Below the pieces are notes generated by a model that saw only the letters and a list, made by a program, of their open reading frames with translations, did no database searches and was not told the origin of the DNA. Of a stretch of DNA of 64,000 bases, positions 53,047 through 62,800 are shown in pieces (position 1 is the first letter of the stretch; every line of letters starts with the position of its first letter). This stretch comes from Oscillatoria princeps RMCB-10 (GTDB taxonomy: Bacteria; Cyanobacteriota; Cyanobacteriia; Cyanobacteriales; Oscillatoriaceae), in NCBI GenBank assembly GCA_019359235.1, contig JAHHHT010000010.1, positions 224,223-288,222 on the forward strand. The letters are read 5' to 3'. The position numbers were made by a program, and so were the translations under genes.

Positions 53047-53553
53047 TTAGGACGCTTTGGTGACAGCTAGCTTCACCCTGTAGGCTGCAGGTTTGATCTC
53101 CCCACCCGTTAGGGGATAAGGCTGACTGTCTACCAGTTGAATTGCATAATTTTTGCCAAAACTTTGAGTGGCTAATTTTGAATCTGCCGGGTCTAGGGTC
53201 AAGACAAACTCACCCAAATCTTGCTTGTTTAGGACAAGATTGACCGCTATAGAGACTTTGCCAGCCGTGATGCAGCGGGCGTTTGCGGGGCAGCGCGAGT
53301 CTCCCACCACTCTGAGGAATCTGACTTTTATTTTTTCGGCATTGAGGTTAGCTAGCTGGTTGATTTTTAACTGAAACTCTTCGCCTAATTTAACGCCGGC
53401 TTTGCTGCGGGCCACCTCAACAGGAGCCGGCTTATTTGCTGCAAGCTGTGCGGGGGAAACTTTCGCACTAGCTGGGAAGTTGACTGCCCAGCCGGCAGTC
53501 GCGAGGGCCAATCCAGCAGCAGCCAGCCCTGTCCCCAAATTCTTCAATTTCAC
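53047..53553 (-). CDS. Secreted hypothetical protein with DSRCPANARC motif
   Basis: 168 residues with a signal peptide (LALATAGWAVNFPASA) and a beta-rich body. The motif VGDSRCPANARCITAGKVSI is a recurrent Cys-pair signature of small secreted proteins of unknown function. Convergent with the SH3 gene and sharing its terminator region. Confidence 0.7.
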   Translation of the reverse strand: MKLKNLGTGLAAAGLALATAGWAVNFPASAKVSPAQLAANKPAPVEVARSKAGVKLGEEFQLKINQLANLNAEKIKVRFLRVVGDSRCPANARCITAGKVSIAVNLVLNKQDLGEFVLTLDPADSKLATQSFGKNYAIQLVDSQPYPLTGGEIKPAAYRVKLAVTKAS

Positions 53554-53941
53554 AGTCCTAACTCCTGAACTTAAATCAAACGACCAACCGCTCCATCTCA
53601 GCAGGAGGAGGCGCAGGCAGAAAGAAGCCTAGCCCAATTGCCAGACCGAGCGAAGTGGCTAAATATTCCAAGTCGAAAAATCAGCGCAGCGAGTTCCTCA
53701 ACTGCGGCAGCAGTGCGTCACATTTTTCACTTCTTCTTCAACGCTGCCGTTTAAGGGCAGCAACCAATGGCCAGAGCCAGATTTTGAGGGCGATGCTGGG
53801 TGGCAGTTCCAGCAGGATCTATAGTAATATATCTCTAGGAGCGGTTGAGAGCTCTATTCGGGAACTTCACCGCTCAACTCAACAACTCGGCGCATCTAAA
53901 TCTGTTCCGGCAGTTCAGAGGTGCGCCCCTGAGAGGTGCTT
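53554..53941. other. Intergenic region between two divergent secreted-protein genes
   Basis: No repeats of the main families; a gctgccgtttaagggcagc hairpin at about 53744-53762 is the only structure noticed. Confidence 0.45.
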
Positions 53942-54655
53942 GTGAAACAACTTTACATCGCTTTTTGTGCGGCAACTTTATGGGCGCTATGCCCTCCCGC
54001 CCGCGCCACCACCTACGTTAACCCAAGTGGCAGCACTTCTTTGGTGCTGGCAGAAAAAAATAGCCAAGCCGGTGGGTTTTATTTTACAACCGCTGGCGGG
54101 CGCAATTTTTTGGGAGACATTACCGTCACACGCGCAGAGGGAACGCCAGGAGCTTACTACTACTACGGGACATTTCGCGACCGAACAATCGGACCCGGTT
54201 CGCCAATTAGCTGCACCGGGGATATTACAGTCGTCAGGCGGGCAGTGGGGCGGAGCGCTACACTGGGAGCGGAGGTGACTTGGAAAGTCAAAGGAGGAGA
54301 AAACTGCCCCTCTGCAGGTCTTACCTTTAAAGTAAGTTTAGTAGAGCCACTACCCCGCCCGGACGCCAAAGGAGATTACACACCCCAGAATGCCGATACT
54401 TGGGTGACGCAAACTTCTGGCACCGGCACCTGGCCGAAATGGCGCGTCACCTCGCCTGACGGAGAACTCAACTGCCGGCAGACGCCCAATGGAACGATTA
54501 AACAAGTGTACCGCACTCAAGATACGGTCGTGCCAGAATTGCGTCAAGTCAATGCGATTGAACTTTCTGGCGGCTCTCCTTGGATGCGGACGAATAAAAA
54601 CTGCTACGTCCGCGCTAATTCCAGCTACATTGAGCCAATTTCCCTGCCCGAATAA
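53942..54655 (+). CDS. Secreted hypothetical protein with C-terminal SH3-like module
   Basis: Start chosen at GTG 53942 (MKQLYIAFCAATLWALCPPARA) behind gagagg; another GTG lies two codons earlier. Signal peptide ~1-23, a beta-sandwich-like middle (TRAEGTPGAYYYYGTFRDR, CTGDITVVRRA), and a C-terminal SH3-like module (WRVTSPDGELNCRQTPNGTI to NCYVRANSSYIEPI). No function recognised. Same general type as the protein at 52526. Confidence 0.65.
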   Translation: MKQLYIAFCAATLWALCPPARATTYVNPSGSTSLVLAEKNSQAGGFYFTTAGGRNFLGDITVTRAEGTPGAYYYYGTFRDRTIGPGSPISCTGDITVVRRAVGRSATLGAEVTWKVKGGENCPSAGLTFKVSLVEPLPRPDAKGDYTPQNADTWVTQTSGTGTWPKWRVTSPDGELNCRQTPNGTIKQVYRTQDTVVPELRQVNAIELSGGSPWMRTNKNCYVRANSSYIEPISLPE

Positions 54656-54817
54656 TCGTGACTGGCGGAGACTGCCCCCGTGGCTTTCTAGCCGCAGGGG
54701 GCGCTGACCGGCAGAGACTTTCCCAGATTTCTTACTGCATCCAAAGAACACAAAACCTGCCCCCAGTAAAGTGGGAACAGTGTATACTTGTGAGGGAGTT
54801 TAGCTGCCAATCCATCT

Positions 54818-54925
54818 ATGAGCGACGATTTCGTGTTTTTGCTAGCCGGCACCGGCGTCCTGATTCTCTATCTCGTCTTTTCCGCAATGACGGAGATGGG
54901 AACGAAATGGCCCTGGCGAAAATAA
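54818..54925 (+). CDS. Possible 35-aa single-TM peptide
   Basis: ATG at 54818 encodes MSDDFVFLLAGTGVLILYLV..., one hydrophobic helix then TEMGTKWPWRK. The acidic start, single helix and basic/aromatic end resemble small thylakoid or respiratory subunits of cyanobacteria, but no family is recognised. SD weak. Confidence 0.4.
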   Translation: MSDDFVFLLAGTGVLILYLVFSAMTEMGTKWPWRK

Positions 54926-54946
54926 GCTGATCGCTGACCGCACCCG

Positions 54947-55725
54947 TCACTTCTTCTGCGTGGTGAAAACGCGAACCATAACCAATACTGTCAAACCCAG
55001 ATAGCCAAAGACGACGAACCAGTCCAGCCAATTCCCAGAAGTTGCGCTCAGTGTGTCCATACCCTTAAGTTCAAAGAGGTTTGCAAAAAAATAGCATGTC
55101 AGTGCCTGGAAGCTCAAGAGTTGAGCCCCTTCTCTGATGGCTCTGCTTTCTGCGCATTTACCATCGCGCAGCACGTTAATTTGTAATTTTCCCTGTTCAT
55201 AGCGCCACAGTTCCGGAACGCGCAGCGCCTCATAAGCGCTCAATTGCGTTTTAGAGGTGACATCTACTTCAATCGCTAAATCCGGCGGCGGATATGCCGT
55301 CAAATAGAGCCGCCTTTTCTCAATTATAACCTGATGATTTTGAAGGTAGAAACAGCTGTCAGGCTCAATCCATGCTGCCATACCTTGCCGTTTTAATGCA
55401 GTCAAACCAAAACTATTTCGGTCTATTTGCAGCTATTATAGCAGTTCTAAATGATTTGCGCAACCGTGCCCAGAACCCCGGTTTATTAAAGAAACCGGGG
55501 TTCTGAAATTTAGACAGCAGTTTTTTACCCTATGATGATTTATTTGTTAAATTAATGAGCCGGTAAAGGCATTCGGAAATCCAAAATCCCTAGTACGCAA
55601 CTCGCGCCGCCCGATGTTCGCCTAACTCTTCCAAAATCGCCTCAAAATCTTGCCAGCTCATATCTAGAAACTGCACGCGCTGTCCGGGGGGGGACGCTTA
55701 ATTGCTTCAGTTGCAGTGTCACCAT
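54947..55725 (-). pseudogene. Uma2-family nuclease gene, disrupted
   Basis: The N-terminus (55594-55725) reads MVTLQLKQLSVPP, then after an extra C in an 8-C run (plus-strand g-run at 55686-55693) GQRVQFLDMSWQDFEAILEE...ARVAY, then a stop made by an AAATCC-type repeat. The middle (about 50-60 codons) is absent and replaced by repeat DNA including a TA-type element end starting at 55439. The C-terminal part (54947-55440) resumes with DRNSFGLTALKRQGMAAWIE, PPPDLAIEVDVTSKTQLSAY and VPELWRYEQG, and ends in an unusual hydrophobic helix (WFVVFGYLGLTVLVMVRVF). Three independent lesions make it non-functional as a nuclease. Confidence 0.85.
55439..55535. mobile_element. TA-type element remnant inside the Uma2 pseudogene
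   Basis: Left end TAGCAGTTCTAAATGATTTG after TA, with agaaccccggtttattaaag hairpin as in 48742-48857; the right terminal repeat is lost. Confidence 0.65.
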
Positions 55726-55753
55726 CTCAACCGCCCTCTCATCAGAGTAACTA

Positions 55754-55846
55754 TAGCGTTTCTCAGTTGGATGAACTACGGCCGGGAAACCCAGTTTCTT
55801 TAAGAAACCGGGTTTGTCAGTACCTCACAAAGGATGAGAAACGCTA
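55754..55846. mobile_element. TA-flanked miniature element, best-preserved copy (93 bp)
   Basis: Perfect inverted ends TAGCGTTTCTCA / TGAGAAACGCTA with TA on each side (55752-55753, 55847-55848), and the AAACCCAGTTTC/GAAACCGGGTTT hairpin inside. Confidence 0.85.
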
Positions 55847-56067
55847 TATTAGTTTACATTTTATTGGCAAAAAGCGTCAAGTTAGGGCACGCCGCCGCTC
55901 CTGCGGAGCCGCAACCGCTTACCCATTGTGCGTTGGCTTTCCCCTAACACCTAACCCCTAACACCTGCGCATATATTGAAAGCTCTGAACCCGCTCCAAC
56001 TGTGCCGGCTGCGCCCAAAAAACCCCGCGCAGTTAACTGGCGATACCAGCTCCCAACTCTTGCAACT

Positions 56068-56473
56068 GCATTGCAAGACCGGCGTCCCAGATGGCGTCAA
56101 GTAAAAACCACTGCAAAATAAACTGCTGTGGCCAAAGAAAAAACTGCCCACATTATGACACAGACAGCGACTTCCTGACAAACTAATTCATTAGCTGGCT
56201 TCCCGCCTGCTTTCCATTACAGCCGCTCGCTGAGTGCGGAGCAAATCGCAAGGGGCGCGGGCCACAGCCAGCAAAGTACGCCGGCTATTCAAGAAGCTCA
56301 ACCACATCCTGCGGTCGTGGGGGTACGAGCTGCTCGACCGGCAGCGAGACTTGAAGGTCGGCTTCAAAGACTGGCTGGCCCACTACTTTCCGGACGGGCC
56401 CTAAGAAGCCCGGCAGGCAATGGCCATCGCCGGCTTGGTGAATCGCCCGCCCCAGGACATGCCTCAGATGAGG
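56068..56473 (+). pseudogene. Truncated copy 1 of the 5' end of the coiled-coil gene
   Basis: Control-region sequence (56068-56131, with one-mismatch palindrome 56108-56131), then ATG at 56155 and coding homology to about codon 107 of 57029-58324. A stop falls at codon 8 (frame disturbed in cgacttcctgac), and ccggacgggccctaag adds another stop. At ~56473 the copy runs into ggccaccggcgcggcgctct, the start of the next unit. Confidence 0.85.
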
Positions 56474-56824
56474 CCACCGGCGCGGCGCTCTCAGGAGGCC
56501 AGCGGGAGGAGTGTAAATTTTTGTTAAGCTTATGCCGCACGGCAAGGAAGCGGTGGTTTGATAAAAATCAAAGGAACCCTAGCTACTGCATTGCATGGCC
56601 AGGCGGCCCAGATGGCGTAAAGTAAAAACCACAGCAAAATAAACTGCTGTGGACAAAAAAACAAAATCACCTAAATTATGACACAAACAGCGACTTTCCA
56701 GCAAACTAACTCATTGGCAGGCTTCCAGCCTAACTTCCATTACAGCCGCTGGCTGAGTGCCCTTGCAAATCGCAAGGGGCGAAGGCCACAGTCAGCAAAG
56801 GACGCCGGATGTTCAAGAAGGCCA
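56474..56824 (+). pseudogene. Truncated copy 2 of the 5' end of the coiled-coil gene
   Basis: Begins with the ggccaccggcgcggcgctct boundary, carries the full control region with perfect palindrome 56629-56652, ATG at 56678 and homology to about codon 47 (with a local frame change at gtgcccttgcaaatcgcaag) before the next boundary at ~56823. Confidence 0.85.
56629..56652. promoter_or_regulatory. CCACAGCA/TGCTGTGG palindrome, copy 2
   Basis: Perfect 8-bp arms with an 8-nt AT-rich spacer (aaataaac), 25 bp before the ATG of copy 2. Candidate operator or mRNA hairpin. Confidence 0.55.
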
Positions 56825-56976
56825 CCGGCGCGGCGCTCTCAGGAGGCCGGCGGGAGGAGTGTAAATTTTTGTTAAGCTTATGCCGCACGGCAAGGAAGCG
56901 GTGGTAAGATAAAAATCAAAGGAACCCTAGCTACTGCATTGCAGGGCCAGGCGGCCCAGATGGCGTAAAGTAAAAA

Positions 56977-57000
56977 CCACAGCAAAATAAACTGCTGTGG
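56977..57000. promoter_or_regulatory. CCACAGCA/TGCTGTGG palindrome before the intact gene
   Basis: Identical to 56629-56652, 28 bp before the ATG at 57029. Preceded by gggccaggcggccc and tgcattgca inverted repeats. Conservation in all three units suggests a functional site, perhaps bound by the gene product itself. Confidence 0.55.
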
Positions 57001-57028
57001 AGAACGAACAAAAAAATATACCCAAATT

Positions 57029-58324
57029 ATGACACAAACAGCGACTTTCCAGCAAACTAACTCATTGGCAGGCTTCCAGCCTAACTTCCATTACAGCCGC
57101 TGGCTGAGTGCCGAGCAAATCGCCCGAGCGAAGGCCACAGTCAGTAAAGGACGCCAGATATTCAAGAAGTTCAACCACATCCTGCTGGAGTGGGGGTGCG
57201 AGCTGCTCGACCGGAAGCGGGACTTAAAGGGGAGCTTCAAAGACTGGCTGGCGCACAGCTTTCCGGATGCGGGCAAAGAAGTCCGGCAGGCAATGGCCAT
57301 CGCCGGCTTGGTGAACCGCCTGCCGCAGTATATCAATGAGATGATGGGATGGAACCGGTCAGCCCTGGCGGCCCTCAGCAAACTGGACGACGAGCGAGTC
57401 GTGGGGGTGCTGACATCAGGGGAGAAGTGGACAGTCAAGGCGATTAAAGCGCTGCAGCGGAGTTTGGAAACAGAGGGGACAGATCCGCACGCCTGCGCCA
57501 CGGAAGAGGACTGGCAGCGGCTGGTGTGGGACGAGCACGAAATGGAAGAGAGCGAGAAAGAGAGCCTGCGGGAGTGCGCCCGCAATCTGGCCCAGGAGGA
57601 GGCCGGTGAGGGGGAGACGGAAGTCGAAGTGAGGGTGGGCCACATTAAAGCGGCGGTGGAGTTCCACAAAGAGCGTCTGCTGCCGAAGCTGTCGCACCGG
57701 CGGATTGGCAAATCGGGAGCTGCGCCGATTTCGATGAAGGATTACAACGAGCTGATGGAGACACTGCAAAGGCAGCGGAAGCTGATGCGGGAGCTCAAAG
57801 AAGAGAATTTCAGGCTGCGGGAGGAGGAAAACAATCTCTACCAGAAGGCGCTGGAGCAAGCGCGGCAGGAAGCTGCGGAATTCTCGGAGCGGCAAAAGGC
57901 GCTGCAGGCGCAGTTGCGGCGAGCGGAAGAAGAGCGGAAGCGGCTGGACAGGGAAAAGCAAGCTCTGGAAGCGGAAGTCGCGGCCCTGAAAGCGAGCGCC
58001 GGCACCCGTTCGGAAGTAGATGCCGGTGCGGACAAAAACATAGAGGCAGATCCCAAAGAAGTAGAGGAGGTGGCGGCTTCTTTCGAGACAGTGTTCGGCT
58101 CTCAAGCGGTGAGAAAGCTGGGTCTGAGCGAAATGCTCTCAGCGCTGGACAAACCGGTTCTGGAAACGCTGCAGCAATTGGCAGAAGGTTTGCGCCGGCA
58201 AGCTAAATTTTCAACGCCATCTAGCCGCCGCAACACATCACAAAAAGCAGCAAAAGCAGCAGAATTTGGCGAAGACTTTGCTATTGAGGAAAGCCAGGAA
58301 CCGCCTGACTGGGAGCCGGTGTGA
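57029..58324 (+). CDS. Coiled-coil DNA-binding-like protein with serially duplicated 5' region
   Basis: 431 residues. The N-terminal ~160 are helical and resemble phage/plasmid DUF3102- or ParB/KorB-like regions: LKGSFKDWLAHSFPDAGKEV then RQAMAIAGLVNRL, and WNRSALAALSKLDDERVVGV. Residues ~235-330 are a long charged coiled coil. The C-terminus is basic then acidic (SRRNTSQKAAKAAEF..., ESQEPPDWEPV). No family is assigned with certainty. Two truncated copies of its promoter plus 5' coding region lie immediately upstream, and a perfect palindrome stands before each copy. Plasmid or phage origin is plausible. Confidence 0.75.
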   Translation: MTQTATFQQTNSLAGFQPNFHYSRWLSAEQIARAKATVSKGRQIFKKFNHILLEWGCELLDRKRDLKGSFKDWLAHSFPDAGKEVRQAMAIAGLVNRLPQYINEMMGWNRSALAALSKLDDERVVGVLTSGEKWTVKAIKALQRSLETEGTDPHACATEEDWQRLVWDEHEMEESEKESLRECARNLAQEEAGEGETEVEVRVGHIKAAVEFHKERLLPKLSHRRIGKSGAAPISMKDYNELMETLQRQRKLMRELKEENFRLREEENNLYQKALEQARQEAAEFSERQKALQAQLRRAEEERKRLDREKQALEAEVAALKASAGTRSEVDAGADKNIEADPKEVEEVAASFETVFGSQAVRKLGLSEMLSALDKPVLETLQQLAEGLRRQAKFSTPSSRRNTSQKAAKAAEFGEDFAIEESQEPPDWEPV

Positions 58325-58359
58325 CATCAATCTTATTTTTGGATGAAACACTTGAGAAA

Positions 58360-58402
58360 TACCCGTAGGGGCGGTGCGGCACACGGAGACCGCCCCTACT
58401 AT
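58360..58402. repeat. aggggcggtgcggcacacgg hairpin
   Basis: gtaggggcggtgcg / accgcccctac stem just after the coiled-coil gene. The same unit is nested inside the element at 12820-12980. Confidence 0.75.
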
Positions 58403-58527
58403 CTGCGCAGGCGATTAAATCAATTTGGGATCAGACAGCCCCCAGGGGTTGAGGGGAATTTCTGTCGCTCGGTCGCAAAGGAAATTGCCAGTGCCGAATG
58501 CCCAATCCCCCATGCCGGCAGCGCTTT

Positions 58528-59544
58528 CTAAACCAGAACCGGCTGCTTAAAAACCGGCATGCCATCGGGAGTTCTCACCATTTTGCCGCCTGAATCCCGC
58601 TCAACGTCGCAAAAGACACAGTGGCCACCGGCGTCTCGTTTGAGGTGGATTTTACCTGAAACGAGTTCGTATGCTGGGGGGTGGAATTGAGGGATGCCTT
58701 GATGCTCGACAATTTGATTGTGTTCGTCGCGCAGTGGGGGGCAGGTGACTAAGCTGCCGGTGGCGTCAAACACCCAGTCATTGGTTTGCGGATCTCGCAC
58801 CGGCGTGGGGTAAACCGGCAAGCCGGTGGATGTTTTGAGGAGTTCCCCTGTAAGGCCGGCAATAGGGGCGAGAAATACGGGTTCGCCGTGGGGGTTGCGG
58901 ACGAGAGCGTTGGAATCCGGGTGGCGCAAGGGGATGGCGCTGGGTGCCGGTGGCTGCACTTCGGGCAATTCGGGGTGTGGCGGGTGCAGGCTGGGCAATT
59001 CTGCGCTAGCGGGGATATGGTAGTGGCGGGTGTACTGCACGGCGGCTTTGGTAAAACCGGCACGTTGCAGGAGGGCTTGGATGCCGGTTTGATCTGCGGC
59101 AACTAAGATGTCAATATCGGTGACTTTCATTTTTTCCCCGTATTGGATGCCGGCATCAGCGAGGAGTTTTATCGCTTCGGGGTGCCGGTGTTCTGGTTTG
59201 ACGTACAGCCCTAAAACGGAACCGACGCGACGGGGTTGAAAGGGATTTTCCAGTTCGTGTTGTTGGGTGAGGTTTTCGGGGAGGTTGGGGGGTGGGGCTT
59301 CGCTGTAGCAGTAGATGAACAAGCAGCCGACAATGTTTCGCTGCTCAGGTGTTTCCCTGTATTCTAATACATAGCATAAAGAAAGGGGTTTGTCAAGCAG
59401 GTGGGCGACGTATTTTTCAAAGTCGAAGTTGGGTTTAATCAGCATTGAGGGATCGGCGGATTCCCTTTCTTGGGCAAAGGCTGCCATCAGGGGGGCGATT
59501 GCTTTGGCATCTTCAAGGTTAGCGAGCCGGTGGGTGTATGGCAT
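58528..59544 (-). CDS. GNAT-fold N-acetyltransferase with C-terminal Pro-rich extension
   Basis: 338 residues from MPYTHRLANLEDAKAIAPLM (59544). The N-terminal ~180 residues fit a GNAT domain: acyl-CoA beta-strand RVGSVLGLYVKPEHRHPEAI in place of the usual QxxGxG/A, and DIDILVAADQTGIQALLQRAGF. The C-terminal half is an unusual segment with recurring 'P-V-F' and 'P-G-T' blocks (VRNPHGEPVFLAPIAGLTGE, LPVYPTPVRDPQTNDWVFD, CVFCDVERDSGGK). Substrate unknown. The 45 codons upstream of the chosen start are open but lack an SD. Confidence 0.7.
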   Translation of the reverse strand: MPYTHRLANLEDAKAIAPLMAAFAQERESADPSMLIKPNFDFEKYVAHLLDKPLSLCYVLEYRETPEQRNIVGCLFIYCYSEAPPPNLPENLTQQHELENPFQPRRVGSVLGLYVKPEHRHPEAIKLLADAGIQYGEKMKVTDIDILVAADQTGIQALLQRAGFTKAAVQYTRHYHIPASAELPSLHPPHPELPEVQPPAPSAIPLRHPDSNALVRNPHGEPVFLAPIAGLTGELLKTSTGLPVYPTPVRDPQTNDWVFDATGSLVTCPPLRDEHNQIVEHQGIPQFHPPAYELVSGKIHLKRDAGGHCVFCDVERDSGGKMVRTPDGMPVFKQPVLV

Positions 59545-59875
59545 GGCTGTAGGTTGTGCGGTTGTTTGCGGTTGTTTGCTGAGGAAGGCGGGTTGAATTG
59601 AGAGATTTCTATTGCTTTTGGCGCTTCGTGGGCTTTCAGGGAACTGGACGCCCCGCTGTGACTCACTCGAATATAGCAACTCACTCTTATGTTACAAGTC
59701 TAGCAGGTTGAGAGCCGGTGTCAAGGGGTATTTTCTCTTGCCTCACACGAATGTGACGAAGGGGTGGGGGCGAGTTTATCAGTACCCTCCGCTTCCCCGA
59801 CAGATTCCCAGTGAACCCGCCCCTACTGCCAATCTGTTTGTAGTTGGGCTTTAGCCCAAAGTTTGTAGTTGGGCT
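59545..59875. other. Intergenic region with the 'gtagttgggctttagccc' repeat
   Basis: Two to three tandem copies of tttgtagttgggctttagcc (59831-59905) run into the end of the next gene. No independent gene. Confidence 0.7.
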
Positions 59876-62800
59876 TTAGCCCAAAGTTCGTAGTTGGGCT
59901 TTAGCCCTACCGGCTTGCTGTATGGCAAGCTCAACATCCACCTTAGCAGATTCCAGCTGTTGAAGGGCTTTGCGGACAGCTAGTTGCTGCCAGTACAGTA
60001 ACAGCAAACGAGCCGTTTGCAAATCACGGGCTTTTGCTGCGGCTTTTTCTGGAATGGATGTCACCTCAGATGGAATTTCTTGGAAACCCTGTGCCGGCGC
60101 ACCGGCACTCTTGGGTTGAGCCGGCTGCTGTTGGGTTGGGAAAGCCGGCAGTTGAGATTTTTCTGGCGCTTTTTGCGGATTTAAACTTTCTCTCTCCTGC
60201 GGCTGAACTTGCGCTAAAACATCACCGGCACAGGATGCCACCGGCTCCGGACTGATCCTGCTATTTTCGATAAATTTCGCAGGCCATAAAATGGTGGCAC
60301 TCTGCTGTTGGGCGAGCTCTGCCAGGTTTTGTAAAGCTTGGCGGTTTTGTGCCGCTATTGCAGCTTGCAAGAGATAGTGGTTCTTTTGGGCGAGGGGGTG
60401 CGAGTCAGTCACCCAACCCCAGATTTCTCCCTGTCGCCCGCAGGCGTTTCGCTGATAGCCAACGACTTGCCAGAAGTGGGGATTGATCCCGGCAGCAAGT
60501 GCTGCGTATTGCTGTCGTTGCGCCTCAAAAAGCGCTGCCTTTTTCCGGCAACTTTGAGCCAGCTGCAACTGGAGTGCTGCTGCATTGCGCCAAAGTGCTG
60601 CTCCCAGACTGCTATCCCCACCGGAAAACACCGGGAGCAGTGAGATGTTTGCCTGAATCCATTTGAGTTCAACTAAAGGAATTTGCTGTTCCATCTCATT
60701 CCATACTTGTTGAGTTTCTTCCTCTAGCACAGTTTTGTGCTGTCCGAGTTCCGCCAAAAGCTGGTCGAGTTCTTTTTGCATATCCTGAAGGGATTGCAGT
60801 CGGCCTTGTTCAATTTGAGAGGGGCTGGCATCCGGGGTTAAACCTTCAGCCGGCTGCTGGAGCGCTTTGGTGACAGTCGCCGCCAGGGTGCTGGCTTCGT
60901 GATATTTCTGGAAATTCTGAGAAATTTCCTGGGCAACTGAGGGAGCTAAGTCAGTCAGTTTCAGCTGCGTCAAGCTCAAATAAGCTAAAGTTTGCCTCTC
61001 TTTGGAGAGGGTTTGTTGGGGATTTTGCAGCTGAGGGATAGCCGGCTCAGTCGCCTCAAATGCCAGTCGCTCTAAACTATTCACGGGCACTTCTGTAACA
61101 GTCGGTGCGGGTTCAGCCAGCGGTTGGGCTATGGCAACCGAGGCAACAATAGGTGCCGGTTCAACCGGCGATTGGGCTATAGCAACTTCTGCAACAATAG
61201 GTGCGGGTTCAACCGGCGGTTGGGCTATGACAACCGAGGCAACAACAGGTGCCGGTTCAACCGGCAATTGAGCTGTGGCAGCTTCTGGCGCAACAGGGTT
61301 TGGTTCAACCGGCAATTGGGCTGTGGTAGCTTCTGGCGCAACAGGTGCCGGTTCAACCGGCAAAGAGGCTATGGCAACTTCTGCTGCAACGGGGTTTGGT
61401 TCAACCGGCAATTGGGCTGTGGTAGCTTCTGGCGCAACAGGTGCCGGTTCAACCGGCGGTTGGGCTATGACAACCGAGGCAACAACAGGTGCCGGTTCAA
61501 CCGGCAATTGAGCTGTGGCAGCTTCTGGCGCAACAGGGTTTGGTTCAACCGGCAAAGAGGCTATCGCCACTTCTGCTGCAACGGGGTTTGGTTCAACCGG
61601 CAAAGAGGCTATGGCAACTTCTGGAGTGACGGGGAAGGGTGCAACCGGCGGCAAGACTGTGACAACCGAGGCAACAACAGGTGCGGGTTCAGCCGGCGGC
61701 AAGACTGTGGCAACAGAAGCTGCAACGGGGAAGGGTGCAACCGGCAAAGAGGCTATTGCTACTTCTGCTGGAACAGGTGCGGGTTCAACCGGCAATTGAG
61801 CTATGGCAACTTCGGCAACAGCAGGTGCGGATTCAACCGGCGAAGAGGCTATGGCAACAGAAGCTGCAACAGCAGGTGCGGGTTCAACCGGCGGCAAGAC
61901 TGTGGCAACCGAGGCTGCAACGGGGAAGGGTGCAACCGGCAATTGAGCTATGGCAACAGAAGCTGCAACAGCAGGTGCGGGTTCAACCGGCGGCAAGACT
62001 GTGGCAACCGAGGCTGCAACGGGGAAGGGTGCAACCGGCAATTGAGCTATGGCAACAGAAGCTGCAACAGCAGGTGCGGGTTCAACCGGCGGCAAGACTG
62101 TGGCAACCGAGGCTGCAACGGGGAAGGGTGCAACCGGCGAAGAGGCTATGGCAACAGAAGCTGCAACAGCAGGTGCGGGTTCAACCGGCGGCAAGACTGT
62201 GGCAACCGAGGCTGCAACGGGGAAGGGTGCAACCGGCAAAGAGGCTATTGCTACTTCTGCTGGAACAGGTGCGGGTTCAACCGGCAAAGAGGCTATCGCC
62301 ACTTCTGCTGCAGCAGGTGCGGGTTCAACCGGCAAAGAGGCTGTGGTAGCTTCTGGCGCAACAGGGAAGGGCTCAACCGGCAAAGAGGCTGTGGTAGCTT
62401 CTGGCGCAACAGGGAAGGGCTCAACCGGCAAAGAGGCTATCGCCACTTCTGCTGCAACAGGTGCCGGTTCAGCCGGCAAAGAGGCTGTGGGAACCGAGGC
62501 TGCAACAGGTGCCGGTTCAACCGGCAAAGAGGCTATCGCCACTTCTGCTGCAACAGGTGCCGGTTCAACCGGCAAAGAGGCTGTGGTAGCTTCTGGCGCA
62601 ACAGGTGTCTGTTCAACCGGCAAAGAGGCTGTGGTAGCTTCTGGCGCAACAGGTGCCGGTTCTGCCGGCAAAGAGGCTATCGCCACTTCTGCTGCAACGG
62701 GGTTTGGTTCAACCGGCAAAGAGGCTGTGGTAGCTTCTGGCGCAACAGGTGTCTGTTCAACCGGCGATTGAACTATGGTGGCTTCTGGGGCAACAGGTGC

